Position numbers and translations under genes: made by a program
Assembly: GCF_020169515.1 (NCBI RefSeq)
Contig: NZ_JAHMHW010000012.1
Location: 1-64,000, forward strand
Source: Paenibacillus vietnamensis
Lineage (GTDB): Bacteria; Bacillota; Bacilli; Paenibacillales; Paenibacillaceae
Length of the DNA: 64,000 nt
Reading direction: 5' to 3'
Shown here: in pieces, positions 1-8,506 of the stretch
Position numbering within the stretch: position 1 is the first letter of the stretch
Layout: each line of letters opens with the position of its first letter
Notes under the pieces: generated by a model
Seen by the model: the letters and a program-made list of their open reading frames with translations, nothing else
Told to the model about the DNA's origin: nothing
Database searches by the model: none

Positions 1-58
1 GTAGAGCACCTGGTTTGGGACCAGGGGGTCGCATGTTCAAATCGTGTCATCCCGACCA
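1..58 (+). tRNA. tRNA-Pro (TGG), 5' end cut by window
   Basis: The anticodon arm, with TGG in a TTTGGGA loop, the T arm, the acceptor 3' strand and an encoded CCA end at 56-58 are all present. The first part of the molecule, including the acceptor 5' strand, lies outside the window. The next tRNA follows after 18 bp, so this is the tail of a tRNA cluster. Confidence 0.93.
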
Positions 59-76
59 TTTAAGATTTTTGTTTGT

Positions 77-150
<74 letters not shown>

Positions 151-164
151 ACCACAAACGACAA

Positions 165-190
165 GTCCTTGAGAAATCAAGGGCTTTTTT
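165..190 (+). terminator. Rho-independent terminator of the tRNA cluster
   Basis: An 8-bp stem (165-172 with 177-184) closed by a GAAA tetraloop is followed by six T residues. It ends the tRNA transcript before ppc. Confidence 0.88.
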
Positions 191-233
191 ATTTTGTATA
201 ACATTTCCTCCAGTTAATCTCATGCTTCAGGGC

Positions 234-262
234 TTCAACCACGCCCCGTTTTGTAGTATGAT
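234..262 (+). promoter_or_regulatory. Probable SigA promoter of ppc
   Basis: A TTCAAC -35 (234-239) and a TATGAT -10 (257-262) are separated by 17 bp, 44 bp upstream of the ppc start. Called from match to the consensus only. Confidence 0.5.
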
Positions 263-306
263 ATTAGGAGTCAAAAAACGTTCAAGAAGTATTTAGGAGG
301 AACAGT

Positions 307-3111
307 ATGTCGGATCAATCTGCATCAACTTTGACCACAAGCCGGCCGCAAGCATACAACTTGCTTCGACGTGACGTCCGCTTTCTAGGCAATATTCTCG
401 GCGAAGTGCTTGTCCATCAGGGCGGGCGCGAGCTGCTTGAAATCGTAGAACGCATTCGTGAACAAAGCAAGGCTCTTCGTGCGGAATTCGTGCCGGAGCT
501 ATTCGAGCAATTTAAGGAAACCGTATCGTCGCTAAGCCCGGAAATCAGACACCAGGTGATCAGGGCGTTCGCGATCTACTTTCAGCTTGTTAACATTGCC
601 GAGCAAAATCACCGGATTAGACGGAAACGCGATTACGAGGTTTCTGCAGGCGAAGCCGTGCAGCGCGGCTCGGTCGAGAGCGCGATCCAGGATTTGAAGG
701 AACGCGGCATCGGTATTGAAGACGTTCAGGATATTTTGAACGGCATTTCCCTCGAGCTTGTCATGACGGCTCACCCGACGGAGGCTACACGCCGTGCGGT
801 GCTGGATATTCACAAACGGATTGCGGTTGACGTGATGGAGCTGGACAATCCGACGCTGACCTACCGCGAGCGCGAGAAGCTGCGCGAGAAGCTCATGAAC
901 GAAGTTCTGATCCTATGGCAGACGGACGAGCTTCGCGACCGTAAGCCGACCGTCATCGACGAAGTGCGTAACGGCCTGTATTATTTTGATGAAACCTTAT
1001 TCGAAGTGCTCCCAAGCGTCTATGAAGAGCTTGAGCGCTGCCTGAGCAAATATTACCCGGACGAGAACTGGCATGTGCCTGACTATCTCCGCTTCGGCTC
1101 CTGGATCGGAGGAGACCGTGACGGCAACCCTTCGGTTACCGCCAAAGTCACTTGGGAGACGCTGACGCTGCACCGCCAGCTGGCGATCCGCAAATACGAA
1201 GAGAAGCTTCACGAGTTGATGGACCTTCTCAGCTTCAGCACGAATCTGGTTACGGTATCCGATGAGCTTGTCGAGTCGATCCGTTCCGACCGTGAGCATG
1301 TCGAGCTGAAATGTGTGGATTTGTGGAGAAATACGAAGGAGCCTTACCGCATCAAGCTTGGCTTCATGCTGGAGAAGCTCGCCAATACGCGCGATGAGTC
1401 GCTGAAGGGCTCCCTGATGCGTTATAACCATCCAAGCGAGCTGCGCGAGGATCTGCTCGTGATCGACCGCAGCCTGCGCCAGCATTATGCGGACTACGTG
1501 GCGGATACGGATGTGGCGAAGCTCGTTCGACAGGTCGAGCTGTTCGGCTTCCATCTCATGACGCTTGACGTACGTCAGCACAGCCAGGAGCATGAGAATG
1601 CGATGGCTGAAATTTTGGCGAAGATGAACATCGTTTCGGACTACGCTTCGCTGTCGGAAGCGGAGAAGACGGACCTGCTTCACCGTTTGCTGAACGATCC
1701 GCGTCCGCTCACTTCCGGACATTTGGATTATTCGGATTCGACGCGCGAATGTCTCGACGTTTACCATACGATTTACCGCGCCCAGCAGGAATTCGGCGTG
1801 AACTGCATTTCGAGCTACCTGATCAGCATGACGCAGGCCGCAAGCGATATGCTTGAGGTCATGGTGTTCGCGAAGGAAGTCGGCCTGTTCCGCAAGGAAT
1901 CGGACGGAACGGTCCGCTGCACGCTGCAGTCGGTGCCTCTGTTCGAGACGATCGACGACCTGCATGCGGCTCCGGGCATCATGAAGGAGCTGTTCGAGCT
2001 GCCGATTTACCGTCAAGCGGTGGAAGCTAGAGGCAATCTGCATGAGATCATGCTCGGCTACTCCGACAGCAACAAGGACGGCGGCGTTGTTACGGCGAAC
2101 TGGGAGCTGCGCGTAGCTCTGAACGAAATTACGGCAGCCGGCAAAGATTACGACGTGAAGCTGAAATTCTTCCACGGCCGCGGAGGTGCGCTCGGCCGCG
2201 GCGGTATGCCGCTGAACCGCAGCATTTTGGCGCAGCCGCCTCATACGATTGGCGGAGGCATCAAGATTACCGAGCAGGGCGAGGTGCTCTCCTCGCGTTA
2301 TTCGATGCAGGGCATCGCATACCGCAGCCTCGAGCAGGCGACTTGGGCGCTGATTACGGCGGCCCGCCTGGCGAAGTATCCGGAGCAGGCTCCGCAAGCG
2401 GAAGCGCAATGGGATGAAATCGCCCGCTCGATTTCCGAGACGGCGCTTAAGAAATACCAGGATTTGATTTTCCGCGATCCGGATTTCTTGACGTATTTCA
2501 AGGAATCGACACCGCTGCCTGAGGTAGGCGAGCTGAATATCGGCTCCCGTCCGTCGAAGCGGAAGAACAGTGACCGTTTCGAAGATTTGCGTGCGATTCC
2601 ATGGGTATTTGCATGGACGCAAAGCCGTTACCTGCTGCCGGCATGGTATGCGGCCGGCACGGCGCTGAAGCAGTATGTGGGCGAGGACGAAGGCAAGCTG
2701 GAGACGCTGCGTACGATGTACGAGCAATTCCCGTTCTTCCGTCAGCTCATCGACAATCTTCAAATGGCACTGGCGAAGGCGGATTTGCTGATCGCCAAGG
2801 AATATGCCGATATGATCAAGGACAAAACGATCCGCGACCGTATTTTCGAGCAAATCGAGACGGAATACAAGCTGACTTCGGAGCTTATTCTGGGCATTAC
2901 GGGCCAATCGGAAATTTTGGATAATGTTCCTGTTATCCAGGAGTCGATCCGCTTGCGCAACCCGTACGTCGATCCGCTCAGCTATATGCAGGTTCAGCTG
3001 CTGACCGAGCTTCGCGCACTGCGGGACAAGGAAGAGGATGATCAGGAGCTGCTCCGCGAGGTGCTTCTGACGATCAACGGAATTGCCGCAGGCCTTCGGA
3101 ATACGGGCTAA
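307..3111 (+). CDS. ppc: Phosphoenolpyruvate carboxylase
   Basis: This cytoplasmic enzyme carboxylates PEP with bicarbonate to oxaloacetate and refills the TCA cycle. The 934-residue length is normal for bacterial PEPC. The catalytic-histidine motif TAHPTEATRR lies near residue 155, GYSDSNKDGG near 583, and the glycine-rich loop FHGRGGALGRGG near 620. The C-terminus ends in RNTG, the expected tetrapeptide of the family. The ATG follows a strong AGGAGG site (295-300). It is a single-gene unit between its own promoter and a terminator, with no sign of decay. Confidence 0.98.
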   Translation: MSDQSASTLTTSRPQAYNLLRRDVRFLGNILGEVLVHQGGRELLEIVERIREQSKALRAEFVPELFEQFKETVSSLSPEIRHQVIRAFAIYFQLVNIAEQNHRIRRKRDYEVSAGEAVQRGSVESAIQDLKERGIGIEDVQDILNGISLELVMTAHPTEATRRAVLDIHKRIAVDVMELDNPTLTYREREKLREKLMNEVLILWQTDELRDRKPTVIDEVRNGLYYFDETLFEVLPSVYEELERCLSKYYPDENWHVPDYLRFGSWIGGDRDGNPSVTAKVTWETLTLHRQLAIRKYEEKLHELMDLLSFSTNLVTVSDELVESIRSDREHVELKCVDLWRNTKEPYRIKLGFMLEKLANTRDESLKGSLMRYNHPSELREDLLVIDRSLRQHYADYVADTDVAKLVRQVELFGFHLMTLDVRQHSQEHENAMAEILAKMNIVSDYASLSEAEKTDLLHRLLNDPRPLTSGHLDYSDSTRECLDVYHTIYRAQQEFGVNCISSYLISMTQAASDMLEVMVFAKEVGLFRKESDGTVRCTLQSVPLFETIDDLHAAPGIMKELFELPIYRQAVEARGNLHEIMLGYSDSNKDGGVVTANWELRVALNEITAAGKDYDVKLKFFHGRGGALGRGGMPLNRSILAQPPHTIGGGIKITEQGEVLSSRYSMQGIAYRSLEQATWALITAARLAKYPEQAPQAEAQWDEIARSISETALKKYQDLIFRDPDFLTYFKESTPLPEVGELNIGSRPSKRKNSDRFEDLRAIPWVFAWTQSRYLLPAWYAAGTALKQYVGEDEGKLETLRTMYEQFPFFRQLIDNLQMALAKADLLIAKEYADMIKDKTIRDRIFEQIETEYKLTSELILGITGQSEILDNVPVIQESIRLRNPYVDPLSYMQVQLLTELRALRDKEEDDQELLREVLLTINGIAAGLRNTG

Positions 3112-3129
3112 TGATATAGAAGAAGCAAG

Positions 3130-3164
3130 CCAGTCCCGGCGTTTATGCCGGGGCTGGTTTTTTT
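3130..3164 (+). terminator. Terminator of ppc
   Basis: An 11-bp GC-rich stem (3130-3140 with 3147-3157), a 6-nt loop and a seven-T tract, 19 bp after the ppc stop. Confidence 0.92.
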
Positions 3165-3172
3165 ATGCCGCA

Positions 3173-3199
3173 TTTAAATTCGCTTAAGTTTCGTTTAAG
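3173..3199 (+). promoter_or_regulatory. Candidate response-regulator direct repeats before htrA-like gene
   Basis: TTCGCTTAAG (3179-3188) and TTCGTTTAAG (3190-3199) form a direct repeat at 11-bp spacing, and a weaker TTTAAA sits one turn upstream at 3173. This phasing is typical of OmpR-family response regulators; htrA genes of Bacillus are controlled by CssR of that class. The regulator is inferred, not seen. Confidence 0.4.
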
Positions 3200-3259
3200 G
3201 TACATCCTTCATGATAGACACATAAGGAACAGACACTTCACCTTGAAAGGATGAGCGCC

Positions 3260-4387
3260 ATGAACGATGATTATAAACGCACGGAACCCGTCGGTCCTAA
3301 TTCGAATGATCATAAATCGGCAACTGCGGCAGAGAAACCATCTACTACTTATATTTATGAATCCTCCAATTCGGCGAAAGACTTGAAAGCCTCCTACGAG
3401 AAAGAGCTTGGCATTCATATGGGCTTGATGAATGCATCGGGAGGAGGAGGCCGCAGGAAGCGCGCCGGCGCCGGCTCAGCACGGACGATGCTGGCTTCGT
3501 TTCTCGTCGGGGCGATGGTGATCGGAGGATTCTCCTACATGGCCGACAAAAACAATCTGTTCAGCGCCGGACAAGCGCCGGTTACCCAGCAGACGTCCGG
3601 CGAAGCGCCTGACGGCTCCGCACAGCAGGATGCCGGCATCAGCACCGCTTCCTTCAACACCAGCGATGATATTGCGGATGTGTATGCGGAAGCAAGCCCC
3701 GCCGTCGTCAAAATCGAGACGTACGCCGAGCCGCAGCGCTCCGCTTCGATGTTCGACGATCCGGCCTTCCGGCAGTTTTTCGGGGGTGGACGAGGCGGGC
3801 AGGAGCAGCAGCAGACGCAAGAGCAAAGTGCAGCGGAGCTGGAGCTGACAGGTTCGGGTACGGGATTTTTCTTCGAGTCGGACGGCTACATTTTGACGAA
3901 TGAACATGTCATTTCCGGCGCAAAGGAAGTGAAGGTAACGGTACAGGGCTATGACGAGCCGCTGACGGCCGAAGTGCTCGGCTCGAGCTATGACCTGGAT
4001 TTGGCGGTACTGAAGGTTGAAAGCCCGGATGGCAACGAGTTTCCTGCTCTGAAGCTGGGCAGCTCGGAGGATACGAAAATCGGGGATTGGGTGATGGCGA
4101 TCGGCAATCCGTACGGCTTCGACCAGACACTGACGATGGGCGTGCTGAGCGCGAAGGAGCGTCCGATTACGATCTCGGATGAGCAGGGCGAGTACCAATA
4201 CGAGCATCTGCTGCAGACGGACGCCTCTATTAATCCAGGCAACTCCGGCGGGCCGCTGCTGAATGAAGAAGGCGAAGTGATCGGCATCAATACGGCCGTG
4301 AATGCGGAAGCGCAAGGCATCGGATTTGCAATTCCGACTACGACGATTACGAAGGTGCTGGAGCAGCTGAAGACGAATACGCTGTAA
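3260..4387 (+). CDS. HtrA/DegP-like membrane-anchored serine protease without PDZ domain
   Basis: A surface quality-control protease of the HtrA family, 375 residues. It has a cytoplasmic N-terminus rich in charged residues, one membrane segment (about residues 77-95), a low-complexity Gln/Ser linker and a trypsin-like domain. The triad is visible: His in TNEHVISG (about 216), Asp in DLDLAVLK (about 247), Ser in NPGNSGGPL (about 329). The protein stops right after the protease domain, so the PDZ domain of typical HtrA is missing. The ATG at 3260 is preferred over the in-frame ATG at 3251 because the GAAAGG site ends at 3250. Flanked by terminators, it is a single-gene unit. Confidence 0.93.
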   Translation: MNDDYKRTEPVGPNSNDHKSATAAEKPSTTYIYESSNSAKDLKASYEKELGIHMGLMNASGGGGRRKRAGAGSARTMLASFLVGAMVIGGFSYMADKNNLFSAGQAPVTQQTSGEAPDGSAQQDAGISTASFNTSDDIADVYAEASPAVVKIETYAEPQRSASMFDDPAFRQFFGGGRGGQEQQQTQEQSAAELELTGSGTGFFFESDGYILTNEHVISGAKEVKVTVQGYDEPLTAEVLGSSYDLDLAVLKVESPDGNEFPALKLGSSEDTKIGDWVMAIGNPYGFDQTLTMGVLSAKERPITISDEQGEYQYEHLLQTDASINPGNSGGPLLNEEGEVIGINTAVNAEAQGIGFAIPTTTITKVLEQLKTNTL

Positions 4388-4420
4388 TGCGCATGAAGGA
4401 AGGAAGCTGATTTTCGCATA

Positions 4421-4456
4421 GGCTTGGAAGCCGGAAAGGGGCTTCCGGGCCTTTTT
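4421..4456 (+). terminator. Terminator of the htrA-like gene
   Basis: A 12-bp stem (4421-4432 with 4440-4451, two G-U pairs), a 7-nt loop and five T residues. The remaining intergenic DNA up to 4759 holds only the sigW promoter region. Confidence 0.85.
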
Positions 4457-4611
4457 GAACGCGAAAAAAGCTTTGCCGCCCAGAGGGTGGCACAGAAACA
4501 GGCTGCGCAAAGATGCAGCTAACGGGTCATGCTCATTGCCGGACGTTTATGTTTGCGCCATAAGTCCTTTTCCCGGTCAAAGGTCGGCTTCGAAACCTAG
4601 CCTAAGGTCGA

Positions 4612-4640
4612 TTGCTGTACCTTTACCAAACGTTTATAAT
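4612..4640 (+). promoter_or_regulatory. Probable SigA promoter of sigW
   Basis: TTGCTG (4612-4617) and a perfect TATAAT (4635-4640) are spaced by 17 bp. It lies about 120 bp before the sigW start, and implies basal expression independent of the ECF factor. Confidence 0.65.
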
Positions 4641-4759
4641 GGGCAGGTATATGTGCAATTCGCGAGGCGGTCTTGCATTTTGAGTTCGGGTGCATTACCA
4701 TTTTTATGGATGGACACTCAGGACGATGCCGAACGAACGGAAGGGTTGGAGGAGTCAAG

Positions 4760-5326
4760 GTGAATGTATTGGAAGCACGCCTTGCGAAGTTGGCGCTGAG
4801 AGGCGATCAGCAGGCATTTGCCGAGCTTGTCGACCTTTATCAGGATAAGCTGTTTCATATGTCCTATCGTATGCTGAACAACCGCCAGGAAGCGGAGGAC
4901 GTCGTTCAGGATACTTTTCTTCGCGTTTATAAAAACTTGGACCGGTACGACGACACGCTGAAATTTTCGACATGGATATACCGGATTGCCACCAATCTAT
5001 GCATCGACCGGCTGCGCAAACGGAAGCCCTCGTATTCGCTCGATGCGGAGTCGACGGAGCATGAAGGGCTGGACGGCTACTCGATGATTCCAAGCGATAA
5101 CCGGACTCCGGAATCGGAGCTGCTGCTGTCGGACACGCAGCGGATCGTTCACACGGCGATCGCGTCGCTGCCTCCGAAATATAAGACGGTTATGACGCTT
5201 CGTTATATGCAGGATATGTCCTTGCAGGAAATTGGCGACGTGCTGGACATGCCGGTAACGACGATCAAAACTCGCGTACATAGGGGAAGGGAATTTCTGC
5301 GCAAGAAGCTGGAGCACAAATTATAA
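4760..5326 (+). CDS. sigW: ECF RNA polymerase sigma factor, SigW type
   Basis: This 188-residue sigma-70 family ECF factor directs RNA polymerase to envelope-stress promoters. Region 2 (DLYQDKLFHMSYRML, then DVVQDTFLRVYKNLDRY) and region 4 (LPPKYKTVMTLRYMQDMS, then IGDVLDMPVTTIKTRVHRG) are both intact. The start is a GTG at 4760 behind GGAGG (4749-4753); reading further upstream would add an unlikely leader. Assignment to sigW rests on length and above all on the order sigW-rsiW-cdaA-cdaR-glmM-glmS, which is that of Bacillus subtilis. The paired anti-sigma factor follows 110 bp downstream. Confidence 0.92.
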   Translation: MNVLEARLAKLALRGDQQAFAELVDLYQDKLFHMSYRMLNNRQEAEDVVQDTFLRVYKNLDRYDDTLKFSTWIYRIATNLCIDRLRKRKPSYSLDAESTEHEGLDGYSMIPSDNRTPESELLLSDTQRIVHTAIASLPPKYKTVMTLRYMQDMSLQEIGDVLDMPVTTIKTRVHRGREFLRKKLEHKL

Positions 5327-5353
5327 AGGATCGGCCAATTGGGAAAATTTTTT

Positions 5354-5380
5354 TGAAACATCCCTGAGACCAGCTACGTA
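5354..5380 (+). promoter_or_regulatory. Candidate ECF (SigW-type) promoter before rsiW
   Basis: TGAAAC (5354-5359) and CGTA (5377-5380) with 17 bp between them resemble the SigW consensus TGAAAC-N16-CGTA. It lies between sigW and rsiW, so a SigW-driven transcript would raise the anti-sigma factor. The spacer is one base longer than usual. Confidence 0.45.
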
Positions 5381-5436
5381 TCCTAATACGAGAATAGAAC
5401 TAATGCGCGAGCAAGTGAAAGAAAGGACTGGCTGCT

Positions 5437-6075
5437 ATGAATTGCAACGTCGCCATCGTATGGATGCATGACTATTTGGACGGCGAGCTGCCACGTGATG
5501 ATATAGCTACGTTGAAAGCACATTTGCTTTCCTGTCCGGCTTGCCGAGGACGGTTTGAACAGCTCCAGAAGACGGACGCTGCGGCGTTCCAAACTTTAGA
5601 GGCGATTAAGCCGGCTGCGGAATACGACAAGAAAGCATCGGAGCAGTTGACCGAGCGCATCATGCAGCAGCTTCCGAAGCAGAAGAGCAAGCAGCGGAGC
5701 GGGATCGTAAGGTTCATCTACAAGTATCCCGGCTTAACCGCAGCTGCCGTATTCGCGCTCGTCATGCTTGGCAGCTTCTTCACGATGTGGGAAGAGGACA
5801 CGAAGCTGGTTGTATCGGGCGAGGATCTTCAGCAGGTTGTTATAGAGGGCAATACCGTAATCGTGCCGGAAGGCGCGCATTTGACCGGAAGCTTAACGGT
5901 GGAGAACGGAACTGCAGATGTGAAGGGTGAAATCGACGGCAACGTGACCGTAATCGACGGCACCCTCAATTTGGCGTCCACCGGTCATATAGCAGGACAA
6001 AGCCGGACCATCGATCAAGCGCTGGACTGGTTTTGGTATAAAGTGACACAAACCTTTGGCGGTGATTCGCGTTAA
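5437..6075 (+). CDS. rsiW: Anti-sigma-W factor with zinc-binding N-terminus
   Basis: A 212-residue single-pass membrane protein that should hold SigW inactive until it is cleaved under envelope stress. The cytoplasmic ZAS zinc site is visible as His29-x3-Cys33-x2-Cys36, with Cys3 near the N-terminus. One membrane segment spans roughly residues 92-112. The outer part, about 75 residues, is a run of short Gly/Thr/Val-rich strands (EGNTVIVPEGAHLTGSL, then VKGEIDGNVTVIDG) that looks like a bactofilin-type beta-helix, which is unusual for this family. The ATG follows GAAAGG (5421-5426). Confidence 0.9.
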   Translation: MNCNVAIVWMHDYLDGELPRDDIATLKAHLLSCPACRGRFEQLQKTDAAAFQTLEAIKPAAEYDKKASEQLTERIMQQLPKQKSKQRSGIVRFIYKYPGLTAAAVFALVMLGSFFTMWEEDTKLVVSGEDLQQVVIEGNTVIVPEGAHLTGSLTVENGTADVKGEIDGNVTVIDGTLNLASTGHIAGQSRTIDQALDWFWYKVTQTFGGDSR

Positions 6076-6083
6076 GCTACCAG

Positions 6084-6112
6084 CCTCCCTTGTGCAGGGA
6101 GGTGTTTTTTTT
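6084..6112 (+). terminator. Terminator after rsiW
   Basis: A 7-bp stem (6084-6090 with 6096-6102), a 5-nt loop, then TG and eight T residues. It separates sigW-rsiW from cdaA, which then needs its own promoter. Confidence 0.85.
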
Positions 6113-6134
6113 AAAGCATTCTTGAAAGTTTTTT

Positions 6135-6160
6135 TGAAAAAAAGGATTTCCAATCCCGTA
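6135..6160 (+). promoter_or_regulatory. Candidate ECF promoter of cdaA
   Basis: TGAAAA (6135-6140) and CGTA (6157-6160) are exactly 16 bp apart, the SigW spacing. The -35 differs from TGAAAC at the last base. It lies after the rsiW terminator and about 65 bp before the cdaA start. Confidence 0.5.
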
Positions 6161-6225
6161 TCTAGAAAATAATAAAGTTGGAATACGAACATAGAGACAA
6201 GCGTTGGTCTGTTGGGGGTTGGCAT

Positions 6226-7068
6226 ATGAGCTATTTCACGGATTTAACCTGGCATGATTATGTAAAGGACATTATCGACGTCGGCATCGTAAGCTTTATT
6301 ATTTATAAAATGATATTGCTAGTCCGCGGGACAAGAGCGGTTCAGCTGTTGAAGGGCATATTCGTGCTGGTGGCGGTATGGGCGCTGAGCACCTGGTTTA
6401 ATCTATATACGTTAAAATGGCTCATGAATCAGATGTTTACGTTCGGGATCGTGACCGTTCTGATCATTTTCCAGCCGGAGCTGAGAAGGGTGCTGGAACA
6501 GCTCGGACGGGGCAAGCTGTTCGCCCGTTCGTATTTGCTGGACCGGGATGCCATGAGCGAGCAGATTGACGGAGTGATTAAAGCGGTACGGTTCATGTCC
6601 GAAAGGAAGATCGGGGCTCTCATCGTATTTGAGAGAAGTACAGGTCTCAGCGAGCTGGTCGAATCGGGGATCCGCATGGAATCCAAAATCACGTCGGAGC
6701 TGCTGATTAACATTTTTACGCCGAATACGCCGCTTCACGACGGAGCGGTTATTATACGGGGCAATCAGATTATGGCTGCAGGCTGCTACCTGCCGCTGTC
6801 CGAGAACCCTTTTATCAGCAAGGAGCTGGGGACGCGCCATCGCGCCGCCATTGGGGTAAGCGAGGTGACGGATGCGGTATCCGTTACGGTATCGGAGGAA
6901 ACCGGGCAAGTTTCCTTGTCGCTGGGCGGCATGATCGTGCGCGATATTAATGAAGAGTCGCTTATCTCGAAGCTGTTCGATGAGCTGACGCCGAAGACCA
7001 ATGGACGCAGTAAGGAGCGAACCGGCGTGTCGATGTGGTGGAGGCGGAAAGGAGGCGGACATGGATAA
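6226..7068 (+). CDS. cdaA: Membrane diadenylate cyclase CdaA
   Basis: Makes c-di-AMP from two ATP, controlling potassium and osmolyte balance and cell-wall integrity. The 280-residue protein has three N-terminal membrane helices (about residues 15-35, 40-58, 65-85) and a DAC domain. Active-site motifs LHDGAVII and GTRHRAAIG are intact. The ATG at 6226 is chosen because it sits behind the G-rich stretch GTTGGGGGTT; an in-frame TTG farther up would add 16 residues before the first helix. The end overlaps cdaR by 8 bp, implying translational coupling. Confidence 0.96.
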   Translation: MSYFTDLTWHDYVKDIIDVGIVSFIIYKMILLVRGTRAVQLLKGIFVLVAVWALSTWFNLYTLKWLMNQMFTFGIVTVLIIFQPELRRVLEQLGRGKLFARSYLLDRDAMSEQIDGVIKAVRFMSERKIGALIVFERSTGLSELVESGIRMESKITSELLINIFTPNTPLHDGAVIIRGNQIMAAGCYLPLSENPFISKELGTRHRAAIGVSEVTDAVSVTVSEETGQVSLSLGGMIVRDINEESLISKLFDELTPKTNGRSKERTGVSMWWRRKGGGHG

Positions 7069-8437
7069 ATGGCTGAGTCATCCGAATGCGCTCAAAATTA
7101 TTTCGGTTGTTGTCGGGTTATTATTGTGGGCCGTTGTACATATCGATCCGGATACGTCGCCGCAGACCGCCACTTCCAGCTATGATACAAAAACGATCGA
7201 GGCGGCCGTCATCACGACGGATGGCCTGGATGAGGATAAATATGTGTTGTCCGCCATGGAGCCGACCGTCATACGTCTGGACGTGCAGGGACGGCTGACG
7301 GACCTCATGAAGGCATCATCGGACGATGATTATATCGTGAAAGTGGATTTGAAGGATGCAAAGCCGGGCATACAGGAGTTGCCTTTGACCGTAGATCTGC
7401 CTAAGGGCATCGATCTGGTGCAGATGTCGCCGCGTACGGTGACGGTGCAGATCGAGGAGATTTTGACAAAGCCGTTTGAGCTTCAGCTGCTCACGACAGG
7501 GAAGCCGGCGGACGGATACATCGCAGGAACGCCGACGATGGCCGAGACGGCCGCCGCCGTGCAGGTCACGCTGCCGAAGGACGACATGAGCAGGGTCGGC
7601 GTCGTCGCGGCGGAGCTCAATGTAGAGGGCGCGGACAAAAATGTCGTTAACAAGAGGGCGAAGGTGGTCGTCTACGACTCGGACGGCATTGAGATGACAA
7701 ATGCGATCGTGTCGCCGGAAACGGTGCACGTCGAGGCGAAGGTGACGCCGCCTTTCAAATCGGTTCCTCTGCAAGTGAGGACGACAGGCAGCCTGCCGGA
7801 CAATTTGAGCCTGGTCTCGGTGAAGCCGGCAGTCGAAGAGGTCACGGTGTACGGCGACCAGAAGACGCTGGATGAGCTGCAGGTATACGACGGCGTTGTG
7901 CTGGACTTGTCCAAGGTGAAGGAGTCGGGCAGCGTGCAGGTGAAGACGGAGCCGGTTAACGGCCTTAAAGGAGTGGAGCCCGGCGAGATCACGCTGGAAG
8001 TTGTCGTCGCTCCGATCGTCAAGCGGACGTTTAACGGGCTTCTCATCCAGCTTGAGGGCGTGAAGGACGGAACGTCGGCGTTTATCCGGGCCCCATCGGA
8101 CGGCAAAATGAGCTTGACCGTAAGCGGTGCGGAAACCGTGCTGTCCGAGCTCAGTGCGGGCGATATCCGTATCACGGCGAACGTGGAGGGGCTCGAGCCC
8201 GGCTCGCACGTTGTGCCGCTTGAGGTGGATGTGCCGGCCTACGTGGAAACCGTGCTCGGCAACGGGCAGAAGCTTGCGGCTACGATTGAAATCGTGGATA
8301 ACGCTACGGCCGAAGCGGGGCAGGAGGAGACGGAGGAAACCGGCTCTACGCCAACCGAAACCCCGGACAGCACGCCTGCTGTGCCTGAGGAGGAAGAAAG
8401 CGGCGGCAATACCGGAGCAGGGAACGCAAGCACGTAA
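7061..8437 (+). CDS. cdaR: CdaA regulatory protein CdaR (YbbR domains)
   Basis: A membrane-anchored extracytoplasmic protein that binds CdaA and modulates cyclase activity. It has 458 residues: one N-terminal membrane helix (about residues 10-26), four successive YbbR-type beta domains and a Glu/Thr/Pro-rich tail (about 420-458) that looks disordered. The ATG at 7061 has an AAAGGAGG site (7048-7055) inside the end of cdaA. It is followed 69 bp later by glmM, as in other Bacillales, linking c-di-AMP control to amino-sugar supply. Confidence 0.95.
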   Translation: MDKWLSHPNALKIISVVVGLLLWAVVHIDPDTSPQTATSSYDTKTIEAAVITTDGLDEDKYVLSAMEPTVIRLDVQGRLTDLMKASSDDDYIVKVDLKDAKPGIQELPLTVDLPKGIDLVQMSPRTVTVQIEEILTKPFELQLLTTGKPADGYIAGTPTMAETAAAVQVTLPKDDMSRVGVVAAELNVEGADKNVVNKRAKVVVYDSDGIEMTNAIVSPETVHVEAKVTPPFKSVPLQVRTTGSLPDNLSLVSVKPAVEEVTVYGDQKTLDELQVYDGVVLDLSKVKESGSVQVKTEPVNGLKGVEPGEITLEVVVAPIVKRTFNGLLIQLEGVKDGTSAFIRAPSDGKMSLTVSGAETVLSELSAGDIRITANVEGLEPGSHVVPLEVDVPAYVETVLGNGQKLAATIEIVDNATAEAGQEETEETGSTPTETPDSTPAVPEEEESGGNTGAGNAST

Positions 8438-8506
8438 TTAACGCGGTTTACATTGAATGAAGTGAGAAACCAGAAACGAACCAGATGACAAAGGAGCTTA
8501 TTTACA

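Noticed and set aside
997..2907. 636-codon open frame on the minus strand of ppc
   Set aside because: Antisense shadow of a fully conserved enzyme gene; no ribosome site or family.
4591..4620. CGAAAC before sigW as an autoregulatory SigW promoter
   Set aside because: No CGTA lies 16-17 bp downstream; the SigA-type boxes at 4612-4640 fit far better.
4455..4763. 102-codon plus-strand frame before sigW
   Set aside because: It begins in the terminator T tract and crosses the sigW promoter; not protein-like.
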